Shown here in pieces: positions 55,245 through 63,950 of a stretch of 64,000 bases of DNA. The notes below the pieces were generated by a model, which made no database searches, was not told the DNA's origin, and worked only from the letters and a program-made list of their open reading frames with translations. The translations under genes and the position numbers were made by a program. Origin of the DNA: CAJMNU01 sp905214855 (GTDB lineage: Bacteria > Bacillota > Clostridia > Lachnospirales > Lachnospiraceae); contig CALADM010000024.1 in the NCBI GenBank assembly GCA_937890595.1, positions 18,571 through 82,570 on the forward strand, read 5' to 3'. The stretch's first letter is position 1, and each line of letters begins with the position of its first letter.

Positions 55245-57458
55245 ATGTCTAAAAATCACAATTATATCGTCATCCGCTTTGCCTCCACATATTTTATTGT
55301 TGTGATTCTCGTCCTTCTATGTCTGATTCCTATTTTCAACAGTTTAATTCAGGCAGAAGAAGAAAAAATCATGCAGCAGGTCTATGATCAGGCAGACACT
55401 GCCGCTGCAGAAAACATTCAGGAATCAGATGACCTTTTTACTGCAACACGCAATCTTTACAGCGATCCCAAACTTCTGGAGGTCTTTTATGAAGGAAATC
55501 ACATGAGCGAAGAATCTCTCTTTTATCATATGACCTTGCTTCAGGAGCGTTTAAAACTCTATTACCAAAACATGGAACACGTAGATAATGTTCTTCTTTT
55601 TGTGCCTAAATTTGACTATGTCCTCACGAGCCAATATATCTTTCGCAGCCGCTTTGATTACTACCGTTCTCAAAAATCTGCTCTCTATCCACAGTCCGAC
55701 TGGTTGTTTGAACTAAAAAGCTCCCCTCTCCCTATTCAAAGTTATACAGATCAGATCACAGATCTGCTCTCTTCTGAAACCCCAGATAATTTTCTCCAAT
55801 ACGCCTATACATTTCCTCAAATCGGAGATGCTAACATACAGATTCTTGTCCTTGTCTCCCTTGCACCAGATGCACTTGCCAGACAATTTATTCTTCCAGA
55901 TATCGAAGACTACTCCTTCAGTCTTGTCTCATCTGCACAGGGTCAGATTTTGTCCTCCTATCACTGGAATGGCGCTTCTTCTCTTCCTCAGGGTTCTTCT
56001 TGGTCCGATCCAAAAGACCAGCTCTATCGTCTGATCCACATAAATAAAGATCCCAGACAGCAAATCTGTATTGGTATCCGTGAAGACTTCTTCACCCGCC
56101 AAAAATACACAGCCGCATGGATCTTATTCCGAAGCATTGGCTTTGCTTTAGTTTTGAGTGCCATCCTCTCTCTTTTACTTGCCTATTACCGTTCCCGCCC
56201 AATCGAACGCATTCTGGGACTATTGCGCACACCACTTCATGGTAAACTTGCTGACCATTGGAAGGAAATTGAAAGTTCCCTGAGTGGTATGAGCTATGAG
56301 ATCAGCAAATGCAAACAAACCATCCACGAATTAGATGATCTGATCAGCCAACAGCTGCTTGAAAAATTTTATTTTGGTTCTTTAGATTCACCCAAGCTGC
56401 AAGAATCATTTCAACAGCACTTTGGAGCGTTGCCTCCTTCTTTTATGGCAGTTGTCTTTTGCTGTGAAGATGAAAATATCACCTTTCTCCCTGCACAGCT
56501 CTCCGAATTATTAGGATATTCCAATCCAAACTCACTCTTTCTGCATCTTCATCATGGAAAACTGTATGCCCTGATCGATGCCGAAACCTGCTGTACGCAG
56601 CTTACAGATGTTGTTTCTCATCTTCGTCTTGCTAATAACCTGCCTGTCAAAGCTGGTGTAAGCGACAAAGGACACTCCGCAGAAGATATTCGCTATGCTG
56701 TGACGCAGGCAATGCAAAGGCTGCGGTCAGGTAAAAACATTCCCAACCTTTTCGTGTTCAACTGCCCTATTTCCGCTGTCTCATCTCCTTCTTTTGTACA
56801 TCTTCAAGAACTTGAGACACTGCAGCGTTCTCTTTTACAAAGAGATTACAAAGCATCTTCACGCATTATAGATGCCATATTCACACGCATTCACTCCATG
56901 CACTATGATCAGGTAGATTTACGCCAACTATTTTTTTCCATACGCACAGTATATTCCAATGCCTTATCACACCTTCTCCAAACAGCAGAATCACAAGAAC
57001 AAACACTTTGCCTCGCCTCACAACTTCCTGCTGAACTTGAATTATATACTCTCGAAACCATACAAGATGTATTTTTCTCAATAAACCAACAACTTTCTGA
57101 TTTGTCACAAAAGATAGAAACTCAATCTGCAAACACCCGCGGATTAGAAATTGTTCAATTTATTGAAAAAAATTTCCGTGATCCAAATCTATGCGCCAAT
57201 TCTTTGGCAGAGCATTTCCAGCTCTCTGAAAAATATATTTTTCAGTTAGTAAAACAAACTTGCGGTGAGACCCTCAGCAATCATATTTGTACTCTGCGCA
57301 TACAGGAAGCCATTACACTATTGGAATCCACCAATATGCCTATCATGGAAATCGCACAGCAAGTCGGACTCTCCTCCTCCAACACCATGTATAAAGTCTT
57401 TATGCGTGTCAAAGGAGTACCACCTTCCTCCTATCGCTTTTCCAGAATAGAAAACTGA
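55245..57458 (+). CDS. membrane-bound AraC family regulator (YesN-like)
   Basis: The 737-aa protein joins a membrane sensor to an AraC output domain. A first membrane helix near residues 13-33 (YFIVVILVLLCLIPIFN) is followed by an extracytoplasmic sensor region. A second helix follows near 285-305 (IGFALVLSAILSLLLAYY), then cytoplasmic domains. The end is an AraC helix-turn-helix pair (NFRDPNLCANSLAEHFQLSE, then IMEIAQQVGLSSSNTMYKVF). It probably senses a saccharide and activates the divergent importer-sulfatase operon. No kinase partner is encoded here. Confidence 0.92.
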   Translation: MSKNHNYIVIRFASTYFIVVILVLLCLIPIFNSLIQAEEEKIMQQVYDQADTAAAENIQESDDLFTATRNLYSDPKLLEVFYEGNHMSEESLFYHMTLLQERLKLYYQNMEHVDNVLLFVPKFDYVLTSQYIFRSRFDYYRSQKSALYPQSDWLFELKSSPLPIQSYTDQITDLLSSETPDNFLQYAYTFPQIGDANIQILVLVSLAPDALARQFILPDIEDYSFSLVSSAQGQILSSYHWNGASSLPQGSSWSDPKDQLYRLIHINKDPRQQICIGIREDFFTRQKYTAAWILFRSIGFALVLSAILSLLLAYYRSRPIERILGLLRTPLHGKLADHWKEIESSLSGMSYEISKCKQTIHELDDLISQQLLEKFYFGSLDSPKLQESFQQHFGALPPSFMAVVFCCEDENITFLPAQLSELLGYSNPNSLFLHLHHGKLYALIDAETCCTQLTDVVSHLRLANNLPVKAGVSDKGHSAEDIRYAVTQAMQRLRSGKNIPNLFVFNCPISAVSSPSFVHLQELETLQRSLLQRDYKASSRIIDAIFTRIHSMHYDQVDLRQLFFSIRTVYSNALSHLLQTAESQEQTLCLASQLPAELELYTLETIQDVFFSINQQLSDLSQKIETQSANTRGLEIVQFIEKNFRDPNLCANSLAEHFQLSEKYIFQLVKQTCGETLSNHICTLRIQEAITLLESTNMPIMEIAQQVGLSSSNTMYKVFMRVKGVPPSSYRFSRIEN

Positions 57459-57466
57459 CCAATAAT

Positions 57467-57521
57467 AAAAAAGACCAAATGGATACATATCAACTTGATA
57501 TGAAACCAATTGGTCTTTTTT
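57467..57521. terminator. bidirectional terminator
   Basis: AAAAAAGACCAA and TTGGTCTTTTTT frame a long loop with a second small stem. It separates the convergent AraC and CorA-type genes and has A and T runs suited to both directions. Confidence 0.85.
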
Positions 57522-57533
57522 TGTACATAATAT

Positions 57534-58451
57534 TTATAACAATTTTTTCTTTTTAAATAAAGTGATACAACCTATTACAACTAAAATACTAAGTCCAACA
57601 ATTGCCGGATATCCATGTTCCAATTCAGGCATATTTTGAAAATTCATACCATACCATCCAGTAATCAAAGTCAGCGGAAAAAAAATCGTAGAAATGATCG
57701 TCAAAAACTGCATATTCGCATTCTGACGTGCATCTACCTTTGCCTGATAAGCATCCTGAACTTGTTTTCCATAATCAATCAAATGGATTGTCTTCCCCAT
57801 AAGACGATCTGCTCTATCTGCGAGAATTCCAAAATACTTTAATTGTTTTTTACTGAAAAATCGATTTTCATTTTCTTCAAACTCTTTGCACATATCCATA
57901 ATCTGGTCATAATAGCCTCTCAAGATCAAAAGCTGTTTTCGGATTGGCTGGATCTTCTCATGAAAATGTTCCAGTTCCTCTTTCATGATATCTTCCTCCA
58001 ACAGCATGAGACTATGCTCAAAATCATCCAAAAGCTCCGTATCCCTGTTTATGAATTCTACAACAAAATTATACAAAAACTTTTCCTTACTCTCTCCCTG
58101 ATGTACCTTTCTTCTACGGATTCTCCGAATGATGCGTGCTGCAAATTCATCTTCATTGATCAAAACAATATGATTTTTTGTAATATAAAAACTAATACGA
58201 TATCTGCTTCCCAAGACATCCAAAAGTTTTGGTATTGCTAATGTACCATATAAATACTCCTGCTGTGTCTCTACTTTACAAAAATACACATCTCTTAAAC
58301 TTCCATCACTCTCTGTATTAATGCAAAGCTCCTTCAATACTTTTGCTGCTTCTTTTTCATTGCACAAAAAAACCGCTGGTATGTCAGCCAGCTCCTCAGT
58401 TGCCATATCTGTTTCCTGCAACTGATTTCCTAATAAATAAACCTTAGACAT
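57534..58451 (-). CDS. CorA family magnesium transporter
   Basis: A 305-aa protein with the CorA layout: a long cytoplasmic domain with charged helices, then two C-terminal membrane helices (MQFLTIISTIFFPLTLITGW and YPAIVGLSILVVIGCITLF). The pore signature YGMN follows the first helix (GWYGMNFQNMPELEHG). It imports Mg2+ or another divalent cation. The C-terminal tail is KKKKLL. A normal, complete gene. Confidence 0.92.
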   Translation of the reverse strand: MSKVYLLGNQLQETDMATEELADIPAVFLCNEKEAAKVLKELCINTESDGSLRDVYFCKVETQQEYLYGTLAIPKLLDVLGSRYRISFYITKNHIVLINEDEFAARIIRRIRRRKVHQGESKEKFLYNFVVEFINRDTELLDDFEHSLMLLEEDIMKEELEHFHEKIQPIRKQLLILRGYYDQIMDMCKEFEENENRFFSKKQLKYFGILADRADRLMGKTIHLIDYGKQVQDAYQAKVDARQNANMQFLTIISTIFFPLTLITGWYGMNFQNMPELEHGYPAIVGLSILVVIGCITLFKKKKLL

Positions 58452-58571
58452 ATCCTCACCTTTTTCTTTTCCGCTTCAATCCGCAAAACTTTCCCCATAT
58501 TTTTCATCTTAATTTATGCCAAACTGCTCTCAAAAACGAAAGAAGTGCGTTTTATTTGTTTTCCAACAAAT

Positions 58572-59048
58572 CTATTCTATTTCCGTCCGTATGCAAAATG
58601 TTTCTGGAAGATGATAAATCTCCTCTTTTAAAAATGTTGGATAAAAATATTCCTCTTTTAAGCGGTCAAATTCCAGCCATTCAAATTTGTGTGTGCGCTT
58701 TCCCTCATGAAATACAAAAGTCTCCCCACGAGAAAGGAGAGGAGTTTTAGAAATATCCATCAAAAAATAAATACATAATTCATGATAATCTAAATGATCC
58801 ACATCTTCATTAAAAAATGCCTGATTCAACCAAAGAGGTCTGACAATTTCTGCTGTGATTCCCAGTTCCTCCCAAAGTTCTCTAATGACCGCATGTTCAG
58901 CCGTCTCTCCCATTTCAACCCTGCCCCCCGGCAGATAGAAAAATGGAGAGCGTTCATCATGCATAGCAAGAATCTTCTCCCCTGAAAGGATGATAGCACA
59001 TACTCTGTAATTAAACTTCTTATCACCGACCCGAAATGTAAGATCCAT
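58572..59048 (-). CDS. Nudix hydrolase
   Basis: A 158-aa enzyme with the Nudix box GGRVEMGETAEHAVIRELWE then EELGI, including the catalytic Glu residues. It hydrolyses a nucleoside-diphosphate-linked substrate that cannot be named. The ATG at 59048 and a GTG at 59063 are both possible starts. Convergent with nothing on the left; the gene precedes the tRNA-Thr gene on the same strand. Confidence 0.88.
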   Translation of the reverse strand: MDLTFRVGDKKFNYRVCAIILSGEKILAMHDERSPFFYLPGGRVEMGETAEHAVIRELWEELGITAEIVRPLWLNQAFFNEDVDHLDYHELCIYFLMDISKTPLLSRGETFVFHEGKRTHKFEWLEFDRLKEEYFYPTFLKEEIYHLPETFCIRTEIE

Positions 59049-59094
59049 CCCTTTCACTTCCACCTTTTTAATCTTTCATTTTTCTCCATAAGCC

Positions 59095-59123
59095 AAAAAA
59101 ACCCTGATAAAAATCAGGGTTTT
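59095..59123 (-). terminator. terminator of the tRNA-Thr gene
   Basis: AAACCCTGAT and ATCAGGGTTT form a 10-bp stem with an AAAA/TTTT loop; a T-run follows on the minus strand. It lies immediately after the tRNA. Confidence 0.9.
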
Positions 59124-59126
59124 AAA

Positions 59127-59198
59127 GCTAGCGACGGGAATCGAACCCGTGACCTCATCACTACCAATGATGTGCGCTACCTACTGTGCCACGCCAGC
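59127..59198 (-). tRNA. tRNA-Thr (anticodon GGT)
   Basis: A 72-nt cloverleaf folds cleanly: acceptor GCTGGCG / CGCTAGC, D arm GCAC-AGTAGGTA-GCGC, anticodon arm CATCA-TTGGTAG-TGATG with GGT, T arm ACGGG-TTCGATT-CCCGT. CCA is not encoded. It stands alone with its own terminator. Confidence 0.95.
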
Positions 59199-59303
59199 AT
59201 ATATGATATAATTTCTCTCAAAGCCTTAAATAGAATATCATGAGTTTTCCGTTTTGTCAACACTTTTTCATTATTTTGTATACACTTTCTTTCCTTTTCT
59301 AAG

Positions 59304-59337
59304 ACTCCTCCTGTTGCCAAAAGACATCAGGAGGAAT
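59304..59337 (-). terminator. terminator after rlmB
   Basis: CTCCTCCTG / CAGGAGGAA stem with a 14-base loop in the gap between the rlmB stop and the tRNA. The run of T residues on the minus strand is short, so it may be moderate in strength. Confidence 0.6.
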
Positions 59338-59372
59338 TTTAAAAACATCGTTCCTATGGTTTTTATGATTGT

Positions 59373-60104
59373 TTAAAATCTCTGCCTTACGATCTCATAT
59401 GCCAAAACTCCTGCTGCCACAGAAGCATTTAAGGAATCAATATCACCTTTCATTGGAATAGATGCGATCATATCACAGCGTTCCCGCACTAACTTACTAA
59501 CACCATCTCCCTCATTTCCGATCACCAAACCAATCGGTCCTTTCAAATTCAGACGATACATGGTTTCTCCGCCCATATCAGCGCAAACAAACCAAAGACC
59601 TTCTTTTTTAAGCTCTTCCATCGTTGCTGCCAGATTTGTCACTTTTGCCACAGGTGTATAGGAGATAGCACCTGCTGAAGCCTTTGCCACTGTTGCTGTC
59701 AAACCAACCGCACGGCGTTTTGGAATGATCACCCCATGTGCACCTGCCAGATTTGCAGTACGGATGATAGCTCCCAAATTGTGAGGATCTTCAATTCCAT
59801 CTAAAAGGAAAATAAATGGATCTTCCCCTTTTTCCTTTGCTTTAAGCAGAATCTCTTCCACTGTACTATACTCATATGCAGCAGTATAAGCAATCACTCC
59901 CTGATGTTTTCCAGACTCTGACATTTGATCCAAACGCTCTTTTGTCACAAAATTCAGGATAGTGTCATGTTTTTTGGCTTCCCGCACAATGGTTCTCACC
60001 GGTCCGTCCACACATCCATCCAGTACAAATAATTTATCCACTGTTTTTCCAGATCGAAATGCCTCCAGCACCGCATTACGCCCTTCTATTGTCTGTTCTT
60101 CCAT
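59373..60104 (-). CDS. rlmB: 23S rRNA (guanosine-2'-O-)-methyltransferase RlmB
   Basis: A 243-aa SpoU-family methyltransferase with an N-terminal substrate-binding domain (EEQTIEGRNAVLEAFRSGKT). Its SPOUT domain has LLDGIEDPHNLGAIIRTANL, IGLVIGNEGDGVSKLVRERC and IPMKGDIDSLNASVAAGVLA. It methylates the G2251-equivalent of 23S rRNA. The ATG at 60104 has GAGG 6 bases upstream and matches the family start; an in-frame ATG 12 bases earlier is also possible. In operon with mrnC and cysS, the usual Firmicute order. Confidence 0.93.
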   Translation of the reverse strand: MEEQTIEGRNAVLEAFRSGKTVDKLFVLDGCVDGPVRTIVREAKKHDTILNFVTKERLDQMSESGKHQGVIAYTAAYEYSTVEEILLKAKEKGEDPFIFLLDGIEDPHNLGAIIRTANLAGAHGVIIPKRRAVGLTATVAKASAGAISYTPVAKVTNLAATMEELKKEGLWFVCADMGGETMYRLNLKGPIGLVIGNEGDGVSKLVRERCDMIASIPMKGDIDSLNASVAAGVLAYEIVRQRF

Positions 60105-60131
60105 TCTCATCCTCAAAATCCTCCATCCTAA

Positions 60132-60605
60132 TTACTCGCCCTTTTTGATATCTTCTTCTGTTTTCATGGATGTCAGACCACGCTCTATCAGTTCGATCAT
60201 CCTTTGTAATTCTCCATTTAAATACAGATATCCCATCAATGCCTCAAACCCTGTTGCCATCCGATAATCTTTCATAGTAGCATTTTTTGCCATTGTGACG
60301 GATTTCGCATTTCTGCCACGTTTATAAACCGCATGTTCCTCTGGAGTCAACTCTGCTTCCAATGCCATGATCATCCTTGCCTGTGTCTGTGCTTTTACAA
60401 GTTGTGTCGTTTTTTTGTGCATTTTATTGACCTGCATATTGGCTTCTTTCACCACATGACTCCGTATCACCAACTCATATACAGCATCTCCCATGTACGC
60501 CAGAACCAGCGGAGAATACTGGGAAGGAATAAGAGAACTTTTTTCTTCTGACAATTTCAAAAGTTTTTCCTGCTCTGATACTACCTGTTTTATACTCTCT
60601 TCCAT
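60132..60605 (-). CDS. mrnC: Mini-ribonuclease 3
   Basis: The 157-aa protein is an RNase III catalytic domain without the dsRNA-binding domain: SPLVLAYMGDAVYELVIRSH with the acidic site, VNKMHKKTTQLVKAQTQARM, and TMKDYRMATGFEALMGYLYL. It matures 23S rRNA ends in Firmicutes. The start overlaps the cysS stop by 16 bases, as in many relatives. The short C-terminal tail is Lys/Glu rich. Confidence 0.92.
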   Translation of the reverse strand: MEESIKQVVSEQEKLLKLSEEKSSLIPSQYSPLVLAYMGDAVYELVIRSHVVKEANMQVNKMHKKTTQLVKAQTQARMIMALEAELTPEEHAVYKRGRNAKSVTMAKNATMKDYRMATGFEALMGYLYLNGELQRMIELIERGLTSMKTEEDIKKGE

Positions 60606-62002
60606 TTTACGCCCTCTCTGGTATCTTCCAACACAATTCCCATATTCAAAAGAGTACCACGGATCTCGTCTGCCAAAGCAAAATCTTTTGCTTTTCTTGC
60701 AGCCTGACGTTTTGCGATCAATTCCTCGATTTCACTGTCTAAAACTTCCTGCTTTCTCTCTGTTTTGATCCCTAAAACATCACATAAGATCTCAATTTCT
60801 TCTTTCAAATCACTTACCAGCTCTTTGCTGCTGTTCTCATCCACGTCTGTATTCGCCAATTTTACCATTTCAAAGATGGCAGAGATAGCATCTGCTGTAT
60901 TAAAGTCATCTTCCATAGCTGTCTCATATTTCACTACCAGATCCTTTAACATATTGCGTGTCTTTTCCTCTTTTGAAGCACTAACAATATCTCTTCCTAC
61001 CTTAGCTTCCAGATCACGAAGACGCTCTACTGCTGTCACAATACGCTCTAAACCATTCTTGGAAGCCTCCATCAGATCTCGGCTGAAATTCAACGGGCTT
61101 CTATAGTGTGCACTCAGCATAAAAAAGCGCAAAACCTGAAGATCATACTGCTCTGCGATCTCTCTCACAGTAAAGAAATTTCCCAAAGACTTTGACATCT
61201 TCTTATTATCAATATTTAAGAAACCATTATGCATCCAGTAATTAGAAAATGTTTTGCCATTTGCTGCCTCACTCTGTGCAATCTCATTCTCATGATGCGG
61301 GAAAATCAAATCTTCTCCGCCTGCATGGATATCGATCTGTTCTCCAAGATATTTCTTTGCCATAACAGAACACTCAATATGCCATCCTGGTCTTCCGTCA
61401 CACCACGGAGACTTCCAGAAAGGCTCTCCCTCTTTTTTAGGTTTCCACAAAACAAAATCTGTCGGATCTTCTTTTCCCTCTTCGCCTGTTACCTGGATCT
61501 CACGGAAACCAGACTGCAGATCATCCAAATTTTTATGGGACAGCTTACCATACTCCTTAAAAGATTTTGTCTTAAAATACACAGTACCATCTTTTGCCAC
61601 ATATGCATGTCCTTTTTCGATCAAGGTCTCGATCATTTCCACCATACCATCAATCTCCTCTGTTGCCTTGGGATTCTTTGTGGCTGGCTTTACATTCATT
61701 CCACTCATATCTTTTTTGCATTCTTCGATATAGCGGTTTGAAATTACAAAAGACTCTACTCCTTCTGCATTTGCTGCCTTAATGATCTTATCATCCACAT
61801 CCGTAAAATTGGACACAAAATTTACATCATATCCTTTATATTCAAAATATCTTCTGACTGTATCAAAAACAATCATAGGTCTTGCATTTCCAATATGGAT
61901 ATAGTTATATACCGTTGGACCGCAGACATACATCTTTACTTTCCCCGGTTCCAAAGGAACGAATTCCTGTTTGCTCTTTGTTAATGTGTTATAAATTTTC
62001 AT
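60590..62002 (-). CDS. cysS: cysteinyl-tRNA synthetase
   Basis: The 470-aa class I synthetase has the HIGH-type motif YIHIGNARPMIVFD, the zinc-binding Cys in MYVCGPTVYN, GWHIECSVM and the HAGGEDLIFPHHENE core. The KMSKS loop is KKMSKSLGNFFTV. It loads tRNA-Cys. Complete and of normal length. First gene of the cysS-mrnC-rlmB operon. Confidence 0.96.
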   Translation of the reverse strand: MKIYNTLTKSKQEFVPLEPGKVKMYVCGPTVYNYIHIGNARPMIVFDTVRRYFEYKGYDVNFVSNFTDVDDKIIKAANAEGVESFVISNRYIEECKKDMSGMNVKPATKNPKATEEIDGMVEMIETLIEKGHAYVAKDGTVYFKTKSFKEYGKLSHKNLDDLQSGFREIQVTGEEGKEDPTDFVLWKPKKEGEPFWKSPWCDGRPGWHIECSVMAKKYLGEQIDIHAGGEDLIFPHHENEIAQSEAANGKTFSNYWMHNGFLNIDNKKMSKSLGNFFTVREIAEQYDLQVLRFFMLSAHYRSPLNFSRDLMEASKNGLERIVTAVERLRDLEAKVGRDIVSASKEEKTRNMLKDLVVKYETAMEDDFNTADAISAIFEMVKLANTDVDENSSKELVSDLKEEIEILCDVLGIKTERKQEVLDSEIEELIAKRQAARKAKDFALADEIRGTLLNMGIVLEDTREGVKWKRV

Positions 62003-62100
62003 CTCTCATTCCCTCAACTTTCCTGTGGATTTTTATTACCCGTCCTGCAGTTCCTACCCCTAATCTTCCTCTTCCCGCAGGCAACCTTTATTCCAATATA

Positions 62101-62655
62101 TCATTCCTGCTCTTTACAGCATCCCTGACAGGCATTGCAGGATATTTCCTTTCCATAAGAACGATCATCATACTGATAGTCTGCCACCGTGGAAAGAAGA
62201 ACGATCGCCTGAGAAGCAATCCCTTCTCCGCTTCCGGTAAAACCAAGCCCCTCCTCTGTAGTTGCTTTTACACTGACCTGACCAACCTGAAGTTCAAGAG
62301 CTTCTGCAATATTTTCTGCCATCTTTGGACGATATGGTGCTAATTTGGGTCTCTGTGCAATGATCGTCGCATCAATATTTTCAATCATATAATGATGTTC
62401 CTGCAGCAAAAAACCTACTTTCTGCAATAATTCCATACTGGAAATCCCCTTATAAGCCGGATCTGTATCTGGAAAATGCTGTCCAATATCACCAAGTGCA
62501 GCCGCTCCCAACAATGCATCCATAATGGCATGAAGTAAAACATCCGCATCCGAATGCCCTAAAAGCCCCTTTTCATATGGGATCTTCACGCCACCTAAGA
62601 TCAAATCTCTTCCCTCTGTCAATTTATGCACATCATATCCTTGACCAATTCTCAT
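62101..62655 (-). CDS. ispF: 2-C-methyl-D-erythritol 2,4-cyclodiphosphate synthase
   Basis: The enzyme of the MEP isoprenoid pathway: MRIGQGYDVHKLTEGRDLIL with metal-binding Asp and His, GLLGHSDADVLLHAIMDALL, GDIGQHFPDTDPAYKGISSM, and VKATTEEGLGFTGSGEGIA. The ATG at 62655 fits the family start. The C-terminus is about 25 residues longer than usual and ends with clustered cysteines (CNACQGCC). Whether this tail binds a metal or is a simple extension is not known. Confidence 0.93.
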   Translation of the reverse strand: MRIGQGYDVHKLTEGRDLILGGVKIPYEKGLLGHSDADVLLHAIMDALLGAAALGDIGQHFPDTDPAYKGISSMELLQKVGFLLQEHHYMIENIDATIIAQRPKLAPYRPKMAENIAEALELQVGQVSVKATTEEGLGFTGSGEGIASQAIVLLSTVADYQYDDRSYGKEISCNACQGCCKEQE

Positions 62656-62681
62656 CCCATTTTCTTCCTTTCCTTTATAAA

Positions 62682-63611
62682 TTATACAATCATACGGATC
62701 ATTCTTTTTACGCATCTGATCTGAAGATCCGTCTGGCTGTAACAACTCTCTCCATCAACATGCACTGGCATCGGCTGGTCAATATGAATTATCAATTCAT
62801 GACACCGAAAATTCCTCAAACTTTTTGGATTCTTTCGTTTTCCCAGATATGCCCGAAACATAGCAGCAAACAGTTTTCGTTTAGAATCACTGTTAAATAC
62901 AGATAAATCCAGCATACCATCGCTGTCATCTGCACCCGAAGCGAAACAAAAACCTCCCCCTTCAAAGGGATGTATATGTGCAGAAATAAAATAAAGATGA
63001 TGAAACTCCACTTTGCGCGTCCCATCTAATATGATATATCCTTTCACAGGTTTTGCAAGCATAAACCGTTTCAGCCCTACCATAAGATATACCAATTTCT
63101 CCATGTGTATACGTGAGAACTTCTTTCTGATATCAGAATATAATAACTCATGACACACTGCTGCGTCAAATCCAATTCCACTGCTCACTGCAAATCTTCT
63201 ATGCAGCAATTCCTCTTTTCCATAGGAAAGCACACCATAATCCATAATTTTATAATATTTAGGGGATAAAATATGCTGCAATGCTTTGATCGGGTTTTGA
63301 GGAAGTTTCAGGCTTCTTGCCAAGTCATTCCCAGAGCCTGCCGGAATATACCCCAATGTCACAGGATTTTCAAATGCCAGACCATCCAAAACCTCATTGA
63401 TCGTTCCATCTCCTCCAAGAACAACCAAAACCTGTGCTCTGTCCCGTTTTTTCTCTGAAATTTCCCGTGCAAAAGTTCTGGCATCTCCAGATTGTTTTGT
63501 CAAATATACCTCATATTCTATCTTCTTTTTCTTTAAGACGGCTTCCACTTTTTCCCAAACTTTTTTCCCCCTGCCGCCACGGCAATTTCTGTTTACAATA
63601 AAATAATACAT
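62682..63611 (-). CDS. diacylglycerol kinase family lipid kinase
   Basis: A 309-aa protein of the DgkB/YegS type: YFIVNRNCRGGRGKKVWEKV, VLVVLGGDGTINEVLDGLAF with the GGDGT motif, and LGYIPAGSGNDLARSLKLP. It phosphorylates a lipid alcohol such as diacylglycerol at the membrane. The last ~90 residues form the usual C-terminal beta domain. It is separated by 26 bases from ispF. Confidence 0.92.
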   Translation of the reverse strand: MYYFIVNRNCRGGRGKKVWEKVEAVLKKKKIEYEVYLTKQSGDARTFAREISEKKRDRAQVLVVLGGDGTINEVLDGLAFENPVTLGYIPAGSGNDLARSLKLPQNPIKALQHILSPKYYKIMDYGVLSYGKEELLHRRFAVSSGIGFDAAVCHELLYSDIRKKFSRIHMEKLVYLMVGLKRFMLAKPVKGYIILDGTRKVEFHHLYFISAHIHPFEGGGFCFASGADDSDGMLDLSVFNSDSKRKLFAAMFRAYLGKRKNPKSLRNFRCHELIIHIDQPMPVHVDGESCYSQTDLQIRCVKRMIRMIV

Positions 63612-63793
63612 GGACTCCTCCAGATTTTTCCATATGCTTTCTTCTCAACTTGTATTCCCCAAATCAGCATACCTTTGTCCATCTTCCCGCTCTATTCTAT
63701 AGTTAAAGCGATGTTTTTATCATGTCTTACGCCATTATAGCATAGAATACTTCTTTAAGGGATAAAATTTTTTGAAATTTTTCTAAAAAAACA

Positions 63794-63822
63794 TTGACAT
63801 TTTTGTTTTTTACAGTTATACT
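63794..63822 (+). promoter_or_regulatory. tRNA operon promoter
   Basis: TTGACA (63794-63799), 17 bases, TATACT (63817-63822), about 30 bases before the first tRNA. Confidence 0.88.
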
Positions 63823-63852
63823 GTTTAAGCAATCGAAAATATGAAAGCGACC

Positions 63853-63925
63853 GGGGTCTTAGCTCAGCTGGGAGAGCATCTGCCTTACAAGCAGAGGGTC
63901 ACAGGTTCGAGCCCTGTAGGCCCCA
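63853..63925 (+). tRNA. tRNA-Val (anticodon TAC)
   Basis: Acceptor GGGGTCT / AGGCCCC, D arm GCTC-AGCTGGGA-GAGC, anticodon arm TCTGC-CTTACAA-GCAGA with TAC, T arm ACAGG-TTCGAGC-CCTGT and discriminator A. CCA is not encoded. Confidence 0.95.
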
Positions 63926-63950
63926 TTTTCATGTTTGTTTGCTCATATAT

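Noticed and set aside
59127..59198. tRNA-Thr as attachment site for the prophage
   Set aside because: The prophage edge is more than 20 kb away and lies in a protein-coding gene next to a serine integrase, which rarely uses tRNA genes.
61801..61820. GGACACA word inside cysS as a further parS half-site
   Set aside because: Only one arm is present, in the chromosome and inside a gene; a chance match.
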